DNA of 64,000 nucleotides from positions 1 to 64,000 of the forward strand of contig NZ_UAPQ01000007.1 in the NCBI RefSeq assembly GCF_900444995.1, in the 5' to 3' direction. The stretch comes from Actinomyces bovis. GTDB taxonomy: Bacteria; Actinomycetota; Actinomycetes; Actinomycetales; Actinomycetaceae. Below, piece by piece: positions 30,951 to 39,656 of the stretch. The notes below the pieces were generated by a model. That model saw nothing but the letters and a program-made list of their open reading frames with translations. It was not told the origin of the DNA and did not search any database. The position numbers and the translations under genes were made by a program. Each line of letters starts with the position of its first letter. Position 1 is the stretch's first letter.

Positions 30951-31583
30951 ATGAGCACAACGACGTCGCATCCCCGCCAGCCGCGCGTCCTAGTAGTCGC
31001 CGGACATCCTGACGAACAGTCCTACTCCCACGCCCTGGCACGCGCCTACGCCGTGGGCGCCAAGCGGGCAGGGGCGCAGGTGACGCTCCTAGACCTAGCC
31101 GCCGCCGACTTTGACCCGGTCCTGCGCTACGGCTACCGCGAGCGCATGGCCGACGATCCCTTCATCACCCACTCTCAGGCGGAACTGCGGGCCTGCAACC
31201 ACCTGGCCTTGGTCTTCCCCACCTGGTGGTCGGCCGAACCCTCACTGCTGAAAGGCTGGTTCGACCGCGTCCTCACCCCCGGCGTCGCCTACCGCTATCG
31301 CATTGGGAAGCTCCGGCCAGAACAACTACTCGCAGGCCGCACGGCCACGATTATCACCACCTCCCACGGCCCGGCAGCCTGGACCCGACTGGCGCCAGTC
31401 AACTCTGTGTCCCGGGTGGGGCGAGCCGTGCTGGGCTACTGCGGCATGCGGGTCACTCAGCGCCTCGTACTAGGCGGAATGGAGGGCAAAGCTGACACCC
31501 CGCAGCGGCGTCGAGCCTTCCTAGCGCGGGTCGCACGAGCAGGCGCCCGGCAGGTGGAGCGGCTCCAAACTGCCGGAAACTAA
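30951..31583 (+). CDS. flavodoxin-fold NAD(P)H oxidoreductase (KefF/MdaB-like)
   Basis: 210 residues. VLVVAGHPDEQSYSHALARA is the FMN-binding P-loop region of the flavodoxin_2 family. LALVFPTWWSAEPSLLKGWF is its second signature, and a TTSHGPA segment follows. These enzymes reduce quinones or act as ancillary subunits of K+ efflux systems, using FMN and NAD(P)H in the cytoplasm. No Kef channel is next to it here, so a quinone reductase role is more likely. It is the first clearly chromosomal gene to the right of the mobile DNA. Confidence 0.85.
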   Translation: MSTTTSHPRQPRVLVVAGHPDEQSYSHALARAYAVGAKRAGAQVTLLDLAAADFDPVLRYGYRERMADDPFITHSQAELRACNHLALVFPTWWSAEPSLLKGWFDRVLTPGVAYRYRIGKLRPEQLLAGRTATIITTSHGPAAWTRLAPVNSVSRVGRAVLGYCGMRVTQRLVLGGMEGKADTPQRRRAFLARVARAGARQVERLQTAGN

Positions 31584-31635
31584 CTCTACTCCACGGCTCC
31601 GCGCCGCGGGTCAGGGCCGGTTCAGTGCGCGTAGG

Positions 31636-31866
31636 TCAGGTGGTCGGCTTGCGCAGATCTGTGCGTGCACCGCGCCCGGGGCGGCTGGCAAGCCACTGGT
31701 CGACGGTGCTCGGCAGCCAACCGCGCACCTCGCGGGCACCCTCGATAATGAGCGCGTCCGGGGGCGGTAGGTAGCCGCCCGCAGCGTAGCTGCTGGCGGT
31801 GTTTCGGCTGATTCCGGCCCGCTCAGCTAGAGCTGATAGCCCGAGGTAGCGGGCTGGCTCAGCCAC
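31636..31866 (-). CDS. small helix-turn-helix protein (AlpA/excisionase-like)
   Basis: 76 residues from a GTG at 31866. LGLSALAERAGISRNTASSY is a MerR/AlpA-type helix-turn-helix, followed by a wing (GGYLPPPDALI) and a WLPSTVDQWLASRPGRG helix, the usual layout of excisionase-like DNA binders that read a short site. The start codon overlaps the TGA of an upstream reading frame (GTGGCTGA), suggesting translational coupling to a small membrane protein now out of frame. No integrase is adjacent. Confidence 0.75.
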   Translation of the reverse strand: MAEPARYLGLSALAERAGISRNTASSYAAGGYLPPPDALIIEGAREVRGWLPSTVDQWLASRPGRGARTDLRKPTT

Positions 31867-32040
31867 GGTGGCACTCCTGGTGGCGGCGCTCGTAGCGCAG
31901 GGCGGCGAGGACGGCGCAGCCTAGAAGCGTCCACGAGGTGATGGCGATTGCTGGGGTGGCCTTGGGGTTGCCCAGGCGAGCGGGAGCGCGATGGCGGCTA
32001 GTGCTGCGGCGCTAACCTTGGCGCTCTTGGTGGCCATCAT
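31863..32040 (-). pseudogene. frameshifted small membrane protein gene
   Basis: An ATG at 32040 with GGAGAGG upstream starts MMATKSAKVSAAALAAIALP, a basic start plus hydrophobic helix, and then stops early at 31921. In the -1 frame the same DNA continues NPKATPAIAITSWTLLGCAV, then RYERRHQECHRG, a second membrane helix whose stop overlaps the start of the helix-turn-helix gene. The two halves look like one protein of about 59 residues split by a one- or two-base change near 31975. It may be a sequencing error or decay. Confidence 0.4.
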
Positions 32041-32264
32041 GATGTGTTCCTCTCCGAAAGGGCTGCGTAGTAAGTATTCTGGCAGGAGTGTGGTCTCGGA
32101 GGTACTTCGATTACTTCCAAGCCCCAATCTCACTCATATCCCGTGCTTGCCGTTGCTGCTGCGTGGTCAGTCTCAGAAGATCGTGAACGCGAGCGGATTT
32201 AGCAGGGGCCTTGGGCTTGATCGGGATCGGGATTCTCCGCCCCACGCCGTGGGTCAGGGCCGCT

Positions 32265-33839
32265 TCAATGCGTGTGGCGATAGCTTGTGCCACCGCGTCG
32301 GGTTCCAGCCGGACGAGTTCCCCGCGCCTTCCCGCCGGTAGCCTTCGGCGCGGCGGATCTTGAACCATGCGCCCCGGCTGAGCTGTGACCGGCCTTAGCA
32401 GTCCGCCCGCCGGTGGCCTTTGCAGCGCTGGGCTTAGCTCCGCCCCGCTTAGCTGAGCGCCCACCCCGACCTGCAGCACTCCGGCCAGCCGGCCTCCGGC
32501 CAGTTCCCGCCTTCGCAGACACCACCGGCCCGCCCTTAATCGCCACGCCCTCGGGCATCTCCTCTAGCGCGACGGGTTCAGCCACCTGGCCCACCAGCGC
32601 GGCTACGGCGTCGGCATCAGGACGGATGCGTTCAATCTGCGCCTTAATCTTGGCTTTCTTAAGCAGCACCTCCACGTCCTTGCGCTGCTCGGGCAGCACC
32701 AGCGTGACCACCACGCCCGCAGCACCAGCGCGGGCGGTGCGGCCAGAGCGGTGCAGGTAGGCCTTGTGCTCGGCGGGAGGGTCAACATGCACCACCAGCT
32801 CCACACCTGAAACGTCAATGCCGCGGGCGGCAATATCGGTGGCCACCATGACGTGCACCTGCCCGCTGGAGAAGGCCCGCATAGCGCGTTCGCGGGCATT
32901 TTGGCTCATATTGCCTTGCAGTTCGACGGCGGGAATGCCGTGAGCCACCAACTTGCGCGCAATGCGGCGGGCCAGATGCTTGGTGCGCGTGAACAGGATG
33001 CGCTGCCCGGTGCCGGAGGCCAGGCGCGTCATCACACCGTCTTTGGCAGTTTTGTCGGCCAGCAGCCAGACGCGGTGCTCCATGCTGGCCACCGGGGAAG
33101 CGTCCGAGTCGACAGCGTGCTGCACAGGCCGGTGCAGGAACTCGTCTACAAGCTTGTCCACGCCGTTGTCCAAGGTGGCGGAAAACAGCATCCGCTGGCC
33201 GCGGGCAGGGGTAGCGCGCAAGATGCGACGCACGGAGGGCAGGAAGCCCAGGTCGGCCATGTGGTCAGCTTCGTCAATGACGGTCACACCGACCTCGTCC
33301 AGGGCCACCACCCCCTGGTTCATGAGGTCCAGCAAGCGACCTGGGCAGGCGACAATCACGTCCACGCCCTGCGCCAGGGCCTTCTCTTGGGGTTTCTGGG
33401 AGACGCCACCAAAGAGCGTGGTGACAGTCATGTCCACGGCGGCAGCCAGGGGCTCAATCACCTCTGCGATCTGGCTGGCGAGTTCGCGGGTGGGGGCTAG
33501 GACCAAGCCGATGGGGTGGCCGGGGCGGGCGCAGTCCTCAGCGGCTAGGCGCTGCACCAAGGGCAGGGAAAAGGCAAGGGTTTTGCCACTGCCGGTGCGA
33601 CCGCGCCCTAGGACATCGCTGCCAGCCAGGGTGTCTGGGAGTGTGGCGGACTGGATGGGGAAGGGGGCGGTAAAGCCGCGCCGCTTGAGGTCGGCGACGA
33701 GGTCTGGGTCAACGCCTAGGGCGGCGAAGGTGGGGGCCTTAGTGGCGGGCGCCTTAGCGGTTGAGGAGGCAGTGGCTACCCGGGTCTTGCCTGCTGTCTT
33801 AGGCGCAGATGTGGGCGGTTTGGCGGAGTGATTGGGCAC
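32265..33839 (-). CDS. DEAD-box RNA helicase (RhlE/DeaD-like)
   Basis: 524 residues from a GTG at 33839. The motifs are in order: Q motif region FPIQSATLPD, motif I RTGSGKT (81-87), PTRELA (117-121), GG and PGRLLD, the DEAD box D189-E-A-D192, SAT (220-222), then the C-terminal RecA domain with ATDIAARGIDV and HRSGRTARAG. The last ~110 residues are basic and rich in Gly, Ala, Arg and Lys, as in RNA-binding tails of cold-shock helicases. It would unwind RNA in ribosome assembly or decay. The preceding gap may hold a long leader. Confidence 0.95.
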   Translation of the reverse strand: MPNHSAKPPTSAPKTAGKTRVATASSTAKAPATKAPTFAALGVDPDLVADLKRRGFTAPFPIQSATLPDTLAGSDVLGRGRTGSGKTLAFSLPLVQRLAAEDCARPGHPIGLVLAPTRELASQIAEVIEPLAAAVDMTVTTLFGGVSQKPQEKALAQGVDVIVACPGRLLDLMNQGVVALDEVGVTVIDEADHMADLGFLPSVRRILRATPARGQRMLFSATLDNGVDKLVDEFLHRPVQHAVDSDASPVASMEHRVWLLADKTAKDGVMTRLASGTGQRILFTRTKHLARRIARKLVAHGIPAVELQGNMSQNARERAMRAFSSGQVHVMVATDIAARGIDVSGVELVVHVDPPAEHKAYLHRSGRTARAGAAGVVVTLVLPEQRKDVEVLLKKAKIKAQIERIRPDADAVAALVGQVAEPVALEEMPEGVAIKGGPVVSAKAGTGRRPAGRSAAGRGGRSAKRGGAKPSAAKATGGRTAKAGHSSAGAHGSRSAAPKATGGKARGTRPAGTRRGGTSYRHTH

Positions 33840-34199
33840 GGGGGTCCTGTCGGTTGAGCCGGGCGCCCAGGCACCGATCCTGGGCGCGACGGTGCGAAGG
33901 CGCCGGTATCAAGCTCAACTGCGGCAAAGCCGCTGGGGTTGCCCCCGACGCTGGGGCACCTGGCCACAGCAGGTTGCCGGGCCGAGTGGTAATTGTGCCG
34001 CCTCTTGGCGGTTTCCGCCATGACCTGGGTCTCCTCCGGTTCGCGGGTGGCACGTTTTGCAGTACTTTGCGGCGCGGCGGCTTTAGCCCGCCTCAAAGAT
34101 CCGCATGATTCTGCGGATCTGTTCCGGAGAGCGCGCGAGCCTGGATTCAAAGTGCTGCATTTCGGGACACTTTTCGGCGAAGCCAGCTGCCTGCTGGGA
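33840..34199. other. 360-bp gap upstream of the DEAD-box helicase
   Basis: No frame here shows a convincing start and composition. It contains one clear hairpin, AGATCCGCA-TGATTC-TGCGGATCT (34097-34120, 9-bp stem), which could end the DUF4870-like gene transcript that stops at 34200. The remainder is probably promoter and 5' leader of the helicase gene. Confidence 0.5.
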
Positions 34200-34727
34200 T
34201 CAGCGGAAGAAGGGGACCCCGTAGAAAGGCATGGTCTTGCCCTTGGATGCGCGCACGCCACCAACCACGGCCAGGATTAGGTGCACCAGCGTGAGCAGAC
34301 CGAAGATCGTGATCGGGATTCCCAAGGGGAAGAACTCCTTGACGGGCTTGTCCCGAGTCATGGTGAAGAGGAGGTATAAGTGGGCACTCAACAGGAGCAC
34401 CGCCAAGATGGAGTAGGTCAGCCCCCAACTCGCTGCTTGCCTGGCCTGGGTCCGCGCGGGCTCAGGGGCTTGGTTTCCCATAGCCAAGCCGACCCCAGCC
34501 TGGAGGAACCCAGTTAGGACTCCCAAGATAGGAGCCACGCCCAGCAGCCCCAACAGCCAAGGGGCAGCGCAGGTGCTCGGAACCTGGTTGGAGTACGGGT
34601 TTGACAGGCCCGCAGCCGCGTAACCGGGGGTTCCCGGGTACATCGCGCCGGGAACCCCACCGCCAGCCTGCGGGGGCTGTGGGGAATCGTTCTGCGGCGT
34701 CTGGCCGGGGTAAGCAGAGTCTTGCAT
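34200..34727 (-). CDS. DUF4870-like membrane protein
   Basis: 175 residues. The N-terminal ~45 residues are Pro/Gly/Gln-rich and disordered (PGQTPQNDSPQPPQAGGG). Three to four membrane segments follow (about 54-76, 96-118, 130-155), with a charged loop before the last. This is the size and layout of DUF4870 (Tic20-like) proteins that are widespread in Actinobacteria. The function is unknown. The start ATG has a GGAGG-type site just upstream (GTTGGAGGAAAA on the minus strand). A 9-bp hairpin lies downstream. Confidence 0.75.
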   Translation of the reverse strand: MQDSAYPGQTPQNDSPQPPQAGGGVPGAMYPGTPGYAAAGLSNPYSNQVPSTCAAPWLLGLLGVAPILGVLTGFLQAGVGLAMGNQAPEPARTQARQAASWGLTYSILAVLLLSAHLYLLFTMTRDKPVKEFFPLGIPITIFGLLTLVHLILAVVGGVRASKGKTMPFYGVPFFR

Positions 34728-34972
34728 TTTTCCTCCAACGGTCAGGGATTCCTTGCTGGCTCAAAGACCCTATACCAGCAAGCTCGTTATGGCCTGGCAG
34801 CGGGCGCGGGCTACTCCACAGCGCGCTAGCGCCCCCACGTCCCCTCAGCCACCGGCCAGCCCGAACAATCCAGACCTGGGTCAATCGAGCCGCACACCCC
34901 CGCCTGCCCAGCTTCAGCAGATCGAGGTGTGCGTCAGCAGTGGCAGCCGCACTCCCCGGCCCCGCCCCAGCT

Positions 34973-35845
34973 TCAGCGAGCCAGGGCCACCGCCACAGAA
35001 ACCAACAGCAACCCCAGCAGTTCCCAGGCATTAGGCACCTGCCCGAGCATGAGCACGCCCACGGCCAGGCTGGTGGCGGGCAACAGGGCGGAGAGCAGGG
35101 AGAAAGTGGAGGCCTGTAGGCGCTTGAGGGTCACTTGGTCCAGCACAAATGGGATCACGGTGGAGGCCAGCCCCACCCCGAGCACCGTCAGCAGCGTGCC
35201 CACGGAGTTAAAAGCCCGCCCCGCCGTCGTGGCCGCTAGCGGCAGGTAGAACAGGAAGCCCGCCACCGAAGCGAGCGCCAGCGAGTCCAGGCCGCTTCCG
35301 GCGGAGGCAACTTTGCGCCCCAGCAAGATGTAACCGGCCCAGGCAGTCCCAGCCGCGAGCGCCAGCAGCACGCCCAAGCGCTGGCGGGAATCGCTCAGGT
35401 CGAGGCCCAGCCCAGAAATTGAGGCCACCCCGGCCAGGGCCAGGAAAGCGGCTACGCGGGGTCGCCAGCCCCTGCCGGTGGCCAGGGCGACAGCCACGGG
35501 CCCCACGAACTCTAGGGAGACGGCGGTGCCTAGCGGCAGGTATTTGATGGCGGCGTAGAAGATGACGTTCATGGTGGCGGTGGCGAGGCCGAACATGGCG
35601 GCGGTGGCCAACTCCCGCCGGGTCCAGTGGAGTCGCCAGGGCCGGCGCCAAGCCATGAGCACGATGGCGCCGATGGTGATGCGCCACCAGGCCGCGGTGG
35701 TGGGTGGCATGAGGGCGAAGAGGGTGACGGCAAAGCCTGCCCCGATATATGCCGAACCCCCGGCAGCGCAGAACAAAAGGGGCGCGGGCACGCGGTCGAG
35801 GATGCCGCGCACGCGGCCGGTGAGGGTTGAGGTGGGGACTGGCAC
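34973..35845 (-). CDS. EamA/RhtA-type exporter (drug/metabolite transporter family)
   Basis: 290 residues from a GTG at 35845, with ten hydrophobic helices in two five-helix EamA repeats (residues ~20-145 and ~155-285). The second repeat has the typical TAWAGYILLGRKVA start. The overall pattern resembles RhtA, a threonine/homoserine exporter, but the substrate cannot be deduced from sequence. It is an inner-membrane protein. It is transcribed alone; the 245-bp gap downstream of its stop and the 226-bp gap upstream hold no gene that I can support. Confidence 0.85.
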   Translation of the reverse strand: MPVPTSTLTGRVRGILDRVPAPLLFCAAGGSAYIGAGFAVTLFALMPPTTAAWWRITIGAIVLMAWRRPWRLHWTRRELATAAMFGLATATMNVIFYAAIKYLPLGTAVSLEFVGPVAVALATGRGWRPRVAAFLALAGVASISGLGLDLSDSRQRLGVLLALAAGTAWAGYILLGRKVASAGSGLDSLALASVAGFLFYLPLAATTAGRAFNSVGTLLTVLGVGLASTVIPFVLDQVTLKRLQASTFSLLSALLPATSLAVGVLMLGQVPNAWELLGLLLVSVAVALAR

Positions 35846-36071
35846 GGGCCAATTGTGCGCTGTTGACCGCGCTGCCCCTCAATTCGCTGGAATCAAGTGG
35901 GTATCCTCCGCTGTCGGCTCGCTGCAGTGGTCTTGGTGCTGCTGGTCCGCCTGGTGGGACGACGACGCCGGTGTGCCCGCCCAACCGCGCACTCACGGCC
36001 AAGCGCGGGGACGGTCCCAGCGAAGCTCAAGCCCAGAGGCACGCTATGGCGCGGACCGGCGCGCAGCTGCG

Positions 36072-37196
36072 TCAGCTGCTTAGTTCCAGGTCCACCCAGG
36101 TGCCTGCGTGGTCGGAGATGACGAAGCTGCGTGTCCCCCATCCCACTGCCCGCAAAACACCTTGGCCGGTGGGGTCGGGCAGGCCATTGGGGCCTGCGGG
36201 CCAGGGGTCGGTGAGGAAGTGGTCGATGCGATGGTCGGGAATGCCTGCCGGATAGGTGTCACCCGTGCCGACGGGCCGTGCCACGCCAAGCGCAGCCACC
36301 TCCTCTTCCCAGAGGTTCATATCTCCGCCCAGCATATGCGGGCCGGGCAGGGTGGATAGGCCGCGCCAGGCGTCGGCGAGTTGGCGACGGGCGGTGGCCG
36401 TGTTGGTGGCTAGGTGGGTGACGCCTACGGCTAGATGCTCGGGCAGTCGGGGCCTGCTTGCTGAGTTTTGGGGCTTTGGGGATTGGGGCTCCGGTGCCCG
36501 AAGGTCCGCATCGGCCCAGGTGCGCATATCGGCCTGGCCGCTCGTAGCTGTGAGGGCGCTGGCAGCGCGCTGCGCCGTAGCCCCCAACGCCCCGACCTCC
36601 CCTGACGCCGGGGAAGCCGACGCCGTCGCCTCGCGCAAATCAATGCTGGCGGTCAGCATTAGGCGGGAGGAAGCGGTCCACAGGCGGTAGCCGCGCGGGT
36701 CCCACACGGGGCCGCTGCGGGTCCAGGAGGGGGCGCCGCGCCCGAGGCGCTGCACCCGCCAGGTGGTCACGGGAAAGCGGCTGAGAAGCGCGTTGCCGAA
36801 GCCCTGCGGGGGGAGCCCGACCAGGGCTCGCAGGGGCCCGAGCAGCTCATCGCCGGCCTCAGCTAGGGCACTGCGCAGCGGGCGACGGCGCAGCCCCGCC
36901 ACGGGCCCGGCCCAAGCGGCCGCAAAACGGTGGTGCGGCATGCCCAGCAGCTTGGCCAGGATGCTGGTCTGGTCCAGGTTGGCGGAGCGTTTTTGGTGGT
37001 GGTCTACCTCTTGTAGGAGCACGACGTCGGGGGCAAGCTCTGCGATCTGCTCGGCTAGAGCCTGCAGGGCGGCGTGGGCTGTGCGGGGCTCAGCGATGTC
37101 TTTCCCGGCCAGGGCGCGGTGGGTGGGGTCGGTGGCCTGTGCGGCCCCGGCACCGATGGCGCCGTGCTGCAGGTTGAGGCTGAGAAGGCGGAGCAT
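36072..37196 (-). CDS. endonuclease/exonuclease/phosphatase family protein
   Basis: 374 residues. RLLSLNLQHG near the N-terminus (metal-binding Asn), VVLLQEVDHHQKRS with the catalytic Glu at about residue 62, LGGDMNLWEEE (Asp/Asn pair) and the C-terminal HRIDHFLTD and SDHAGTWVDL define the EEP fold. The family covers nucleases, phosphodiesterases and sphingomyelinases, so the substrate is open. An Ala-rich variable insertion occupies the middle. There is no signal peptide. The start overlaps the msrB stop (ATGA), so it is co-translated with msrB. Confidence 0.85.
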   Translation of the reverse strand: MLRLLSLNLQHGAIGAGAAQATDPTHRALAGKDIAEPRTAHAALQALAEQIAELAPDVVLLQEVDHHQKRSANLDQTSILAKLLGMPHHRFAAAWAGPVAGLRRRPLRSALAEAGDELLGPLRALVGLPPQGFGNALLSRFPVTTWRVQRLGRGAPSWTRSGPVWDPRGYRLWTASSRLMLTASIDLREATASASPASGEVGALGATAQRAASALTATSGQADMRTWADADLRAPEPQSPKPQNSASRPRLPEHLAVGVTHLATNTATARRQLADAWRGLSTLPGPHMLGGDMNLWEEEVAALGVARPVGTGDTYPAGIPDHRIDHFLTDPWPAGPNGLPDPTGQGVLRAVGWGTRSFVISDHAGTWVDLELSS

Positions 37197-37840
37197 CAGG
37201 CCTCCGGGTTGGGGGCCTCAGCGCGGGAGGTGGTAGCGCCCGGGCCTTTAGGGCTGTCCTCCGCAGCGGCAGCAGAGCCTGCTCCTGCACCAGTGCCTGT
37301 CTCACCGGCAGGCTCGGCCTCCGCGTCGGAGTCAAAGCTGAGGCTGACAGAGTTCATGCAGTAGCGCTGCCCGGTGGGGGTGTGGGGGGCGTCGTCGAAG
37401 ACGTGGCCTAGGTGGCTGTCGCAGCGGGCGCAGCGGACTTCGGTGCGCACCATGCCATGGCTGGTGTCGCGCAGCAGGGTGACGGCCTCAGAATTAGTGG
37501 GATCGTAGAAGGAGGGCCAGCCGCAGTGGGAGTCGAATTTGGTGGTGGAGCGGAATAGTTCGGCCCCGCAGGCTCGGCAGCGGTAGCTGCCTTCGCGTTT
37601 CTCGTTTAGGAGTTTGCCGGTGAAGGCACGTTCGGTGCCGGCTTCGCGCAGCACGTGGAACTCCATGGGGCTCAGGCGCTCCCGCCACTGCGCATCACTG
37701 AGGGTGGTGGGGTCAGTGCCTTCTCCGGCTGCGCCGCCGGGGCGGCTGGTAGGAACCTCATCGTCAGCGGCGGGGCTGGTCAGGGCGCTTAGGAAGGACC
37801 GGATACCGGTGAGAGCAGAGTAGGAGGATTTCTTTGTCAT
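37196..37840 (-). CDS. msrB: peptide-methionine (R)-S-oxide reductase MsrB
   Basis: 214 residues. The MsrB domain spans residues ~45-170. Zinc is bound by C88/C91 ([10 protein letters not shown]) and C137/C140 ([10 protein letters not shown]), the GWPSFYDP signature lies at 107-114, and the catalytic cysteine is C161 ([11 protein letters not shown]). An N-terminal ~45-residue and a C-terminal ~45-residue Ala/Gly/Glu-rich extension make it longer than the usual ~140 residues. It repairs oxidised methionine using thioredoxin. No export signal, so it is cytoplasmic. Confidence 0.95.
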   Translation of the reverse strand: MTKKSSYSALTGIRSFLSALTSPAADDEVPTSRPGGAAGEGTDPTTLSDAQWRERLSPMEFHVLREAGTERAFTGKLLNEKREGSYRCRACGAELFRSTTKFDSHCGWPSFYDPTNSEAVTLLRDTSHGMVRTEVRCARCDSHLGHVFDDAPHTPTGQRYCMNSVSLSFDSDAEAEPAGETGTGAGAGSAAAAEDSPKGPGATTSRAEAPNPEA

Positions 37841-37959
37841 GGGGCCAGTTTGGCATTAGGCCCCACCCGTGCCGGAACCCCTTCCCGTCTCCTCGAATCT
37901 CACATTTTCGCCAGAGCGACGGCGTCGCCCCTGCCTGCCGCGAGCTAGAGGCGGGCGGT

Positions 37960-39240
37960 CTAGCGTCCTCGGCTGGGCGGCGCCGTATGCTCTTGCGCCC
38001 GCGACAGCCCGCCAGCAGTGGCTCCGCTCGCCTCTGTAATCACCCGCAGCTGAGGCAAGGCCTCCGGCGCCTCGGTCTGCAGCCAGGCCAGCAGTTGCTC
38101 GCGCACCTGGCATTGCAGCCCAAAGACATTGGCTGTATCCCGACCGCTGAGCACAATCCGCAGGGTCACCGCGCCTTTGGTGGCGTCGGTGACTTGCAGA
38201 CTGGCCTCGCGCCCGTCCCAGTCGGCCTGGGCTGCCACGATCCGCTCCAGCTCAGCGCGCACTCGCGCCACCGGCACCCGGAAGTCGAGCTCCAAGTTCA
38301 TGGTGCCGGTGACCTGGGTGCCCCGCCGGGACAGGTTCGAGAAGGGGTGTTGGGTGAACTGGCTGGAGGGGAAGATCATGCGGCGGTCATCCCAGGGGCG
38401 CACCACCACGTAGGTGAGGGTGATTTCCTCCACCGTGCCCTGTTGTTCTTCCACCTTGACGACGTCGCCTACGCGAATCGCGTCAGTGGCGGCCAGCTGC
38501 AGCCCGGCAAAGACATTCCCTAGGGTGGACTGGGCCGCCAGCCCTGCGATCACGGAGACTAGGCCCGCTGAAGCCAGCAGGGAGCCCATGGCCAGGCGCG
38601 CGCTGGGGAAGACCATGGCGGCCCCGACCACGCCGCAGACCATAATCACGGTCTCAATGACGCGGCGCAGCACCTGGGTTTGGGTACGTACTCGGTTGCG
38701 ACGCCCGGAGTCACTGTCTTTGAAGGCGGAGAGGATGCCGGCTTCAGCTGCCTTTGCCAATCCGACCACGAACCAGGTTCCAGACAGCACCACCCCGACC
38801 AGCAGCAGCCTGCTAGCCAGCAGCCCCCAGGCGGGCATCTCCACGTACAGAAAAGTGGTGAATGTGCCGAGCCAGGCACCGAGCAGCGCACCCCCCAGGT
38901 AAAGGGGACGGCGGCCGTACTTATGGACTTCACGCCACAGAGGTTGGCGGCGAGCCATCAGGGACAGCACTCCAACTAAGGCTGCAGCAGCTACCAGCCC
39001 CAGGACTATCCCGATTCCGCCTCGCAGCAGAAAAGAGAGCAGCGTGGCGCTGGCCTTCACCACGGCCTGGGCGGCCTCTTCTACAACGCCGGGGCTAGGC
39101 GACGGCGTCGCCGCAGCCAAGAAGGTCTGGGCGGGCGTGAGAGTAGATGCAGCGGGTCCAGGCATCCCCAGCGCCACCGGCACGGGCGCAGCGATTCCCG
39201 CCAGGGCCGGGACGGCAGCGTAGGTAGAGGTCAAAGGCAT
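37960..39240 (-). CDS. MscS-type mechanosensitive ion channel
   Basis: 426 residues from the ATG at 39240. The frame is open to 39351, but the earlier part has poor composition and would overlap the DUF6457-like gene. There are about five membrane segments, the last containing the Gly/Ala-rich pore helix (VIAGLAAQSTLGNVFAGLQL). The MscS beta domain follows (DVVKVEEQQGTVEEITLTYV) and then a C-terminal alpha/beta domain. It releases solutes on hypo-osmotic shock at the inner membrane. The stop lies 120 bp downstream of the msrB start, and both read leftward. Confidence 0.9.
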   Translation of the reverse strand: MPLTSTYAAVPALAGIAAPVPVALGMPGPAASTLTPAQTFLAAATPSPSPGVVEEAAQAVVKASATLLSFLLRGGIGIVLGLVAAAALVGVLSLMARRQPLWREVHKYGRRPLYLGGALLGAWLGTFTTFLYVEMPAWGLLASRLLLVGVVLSGTWFVVGLAKAAEAGILSAFKDSDSGRRNRVRTQTQVLRRVIETVIMVCGVVGAAMVFPSARLAMGSLLASAGLVSVIAGLAAQSTLGNVFAGLQLAATDAIRVGDVVKVEEQQGTVEEITLTYVVVRPWDDRRMIFPSSQFTQHPFSNLSRRGTQVTGTMNLELDFRVPVARVRAELERIVAAQADWDGREASLQVTDATKGAVTLRIVLSGRDTANVFGLQCQVREQLLAWLQTEAPEALPQLRVITEASGATAGGLSRAQEHTAPPSRGR

Positions 39241-39259
39241 GCGCCCAGCGTAGAGCCGG

Positions 39260-39532
39260 TTACTGCTCCCAGCCTTCCGCCAGGCGCTGCACCTGGGCGA
39301 TGACCTCCGCGGTGGGCCTGCCGGTGCTTGCCGCCACGTAGCCCACCACAAAGGCGGTCATGGGAGCACCGGGCCGCGAAGGTCCGTGCGCCACAGTGGA
39401 GATGAGCTTTAGCAGAGGGGTCTCTGGGTCTTGCACCACTGTGGGGTCCAACTGCAACTCAGTACACAGTGCGTCCAGCCAGTGGCGCATCTGCTCCATC
39501 TTGGCGGTCTCGTCAGCCTCAGTGCGTCCCAT
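39260..39532 (-). CDS. DUF6457 family protein
   Basis: 90 residues, helical. MRHWLDALCTELQLDPTVV and ISTVAHGPSRPGAPMTAFVV, then GYVAASTG, are the signatures of DUF6457. In Actinobacteria this family lies near molybdopterin cofactor and FdhD-like genes, and here it is close to the molybdopterin reductase operon, so a link to molybdoenzyme maturation is a reasonable but unproven inference. It is 19 bp upstream of the MscS gene in the same direction. The ATG at 39532 has AAAGGAGCG upstream on the minus strand. Confidence 0.8.
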   Translation of the reverse strand: MGRTEADETAKMEQMRHWLDALCTELQLDPTVVQDPETPLLKLISTVAHGPSRPGAPMTAFVVGYVAASTGRPTAEVIAQVQRLAEGWEQ

Positions 39533-39656
39533 ACTCGCTCCTTTAATCTGTCTATCCCGTGAACTCTGCTAGCAGCGCCTGTTTAACACGTTCTGGCCTC
39601 GCCCGTCTCCGAATCACCGCGAGTCCGGGTTGCTAAATCCTTCCGGCTGTGTCCTG

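Noticed and set aside
33776-34264. 162-residue leftward frame over the helicase leader
   Set aside because: Low-complexity composition, no start signal, and overlap with both flanking genes. More likely a leader and promoter region.
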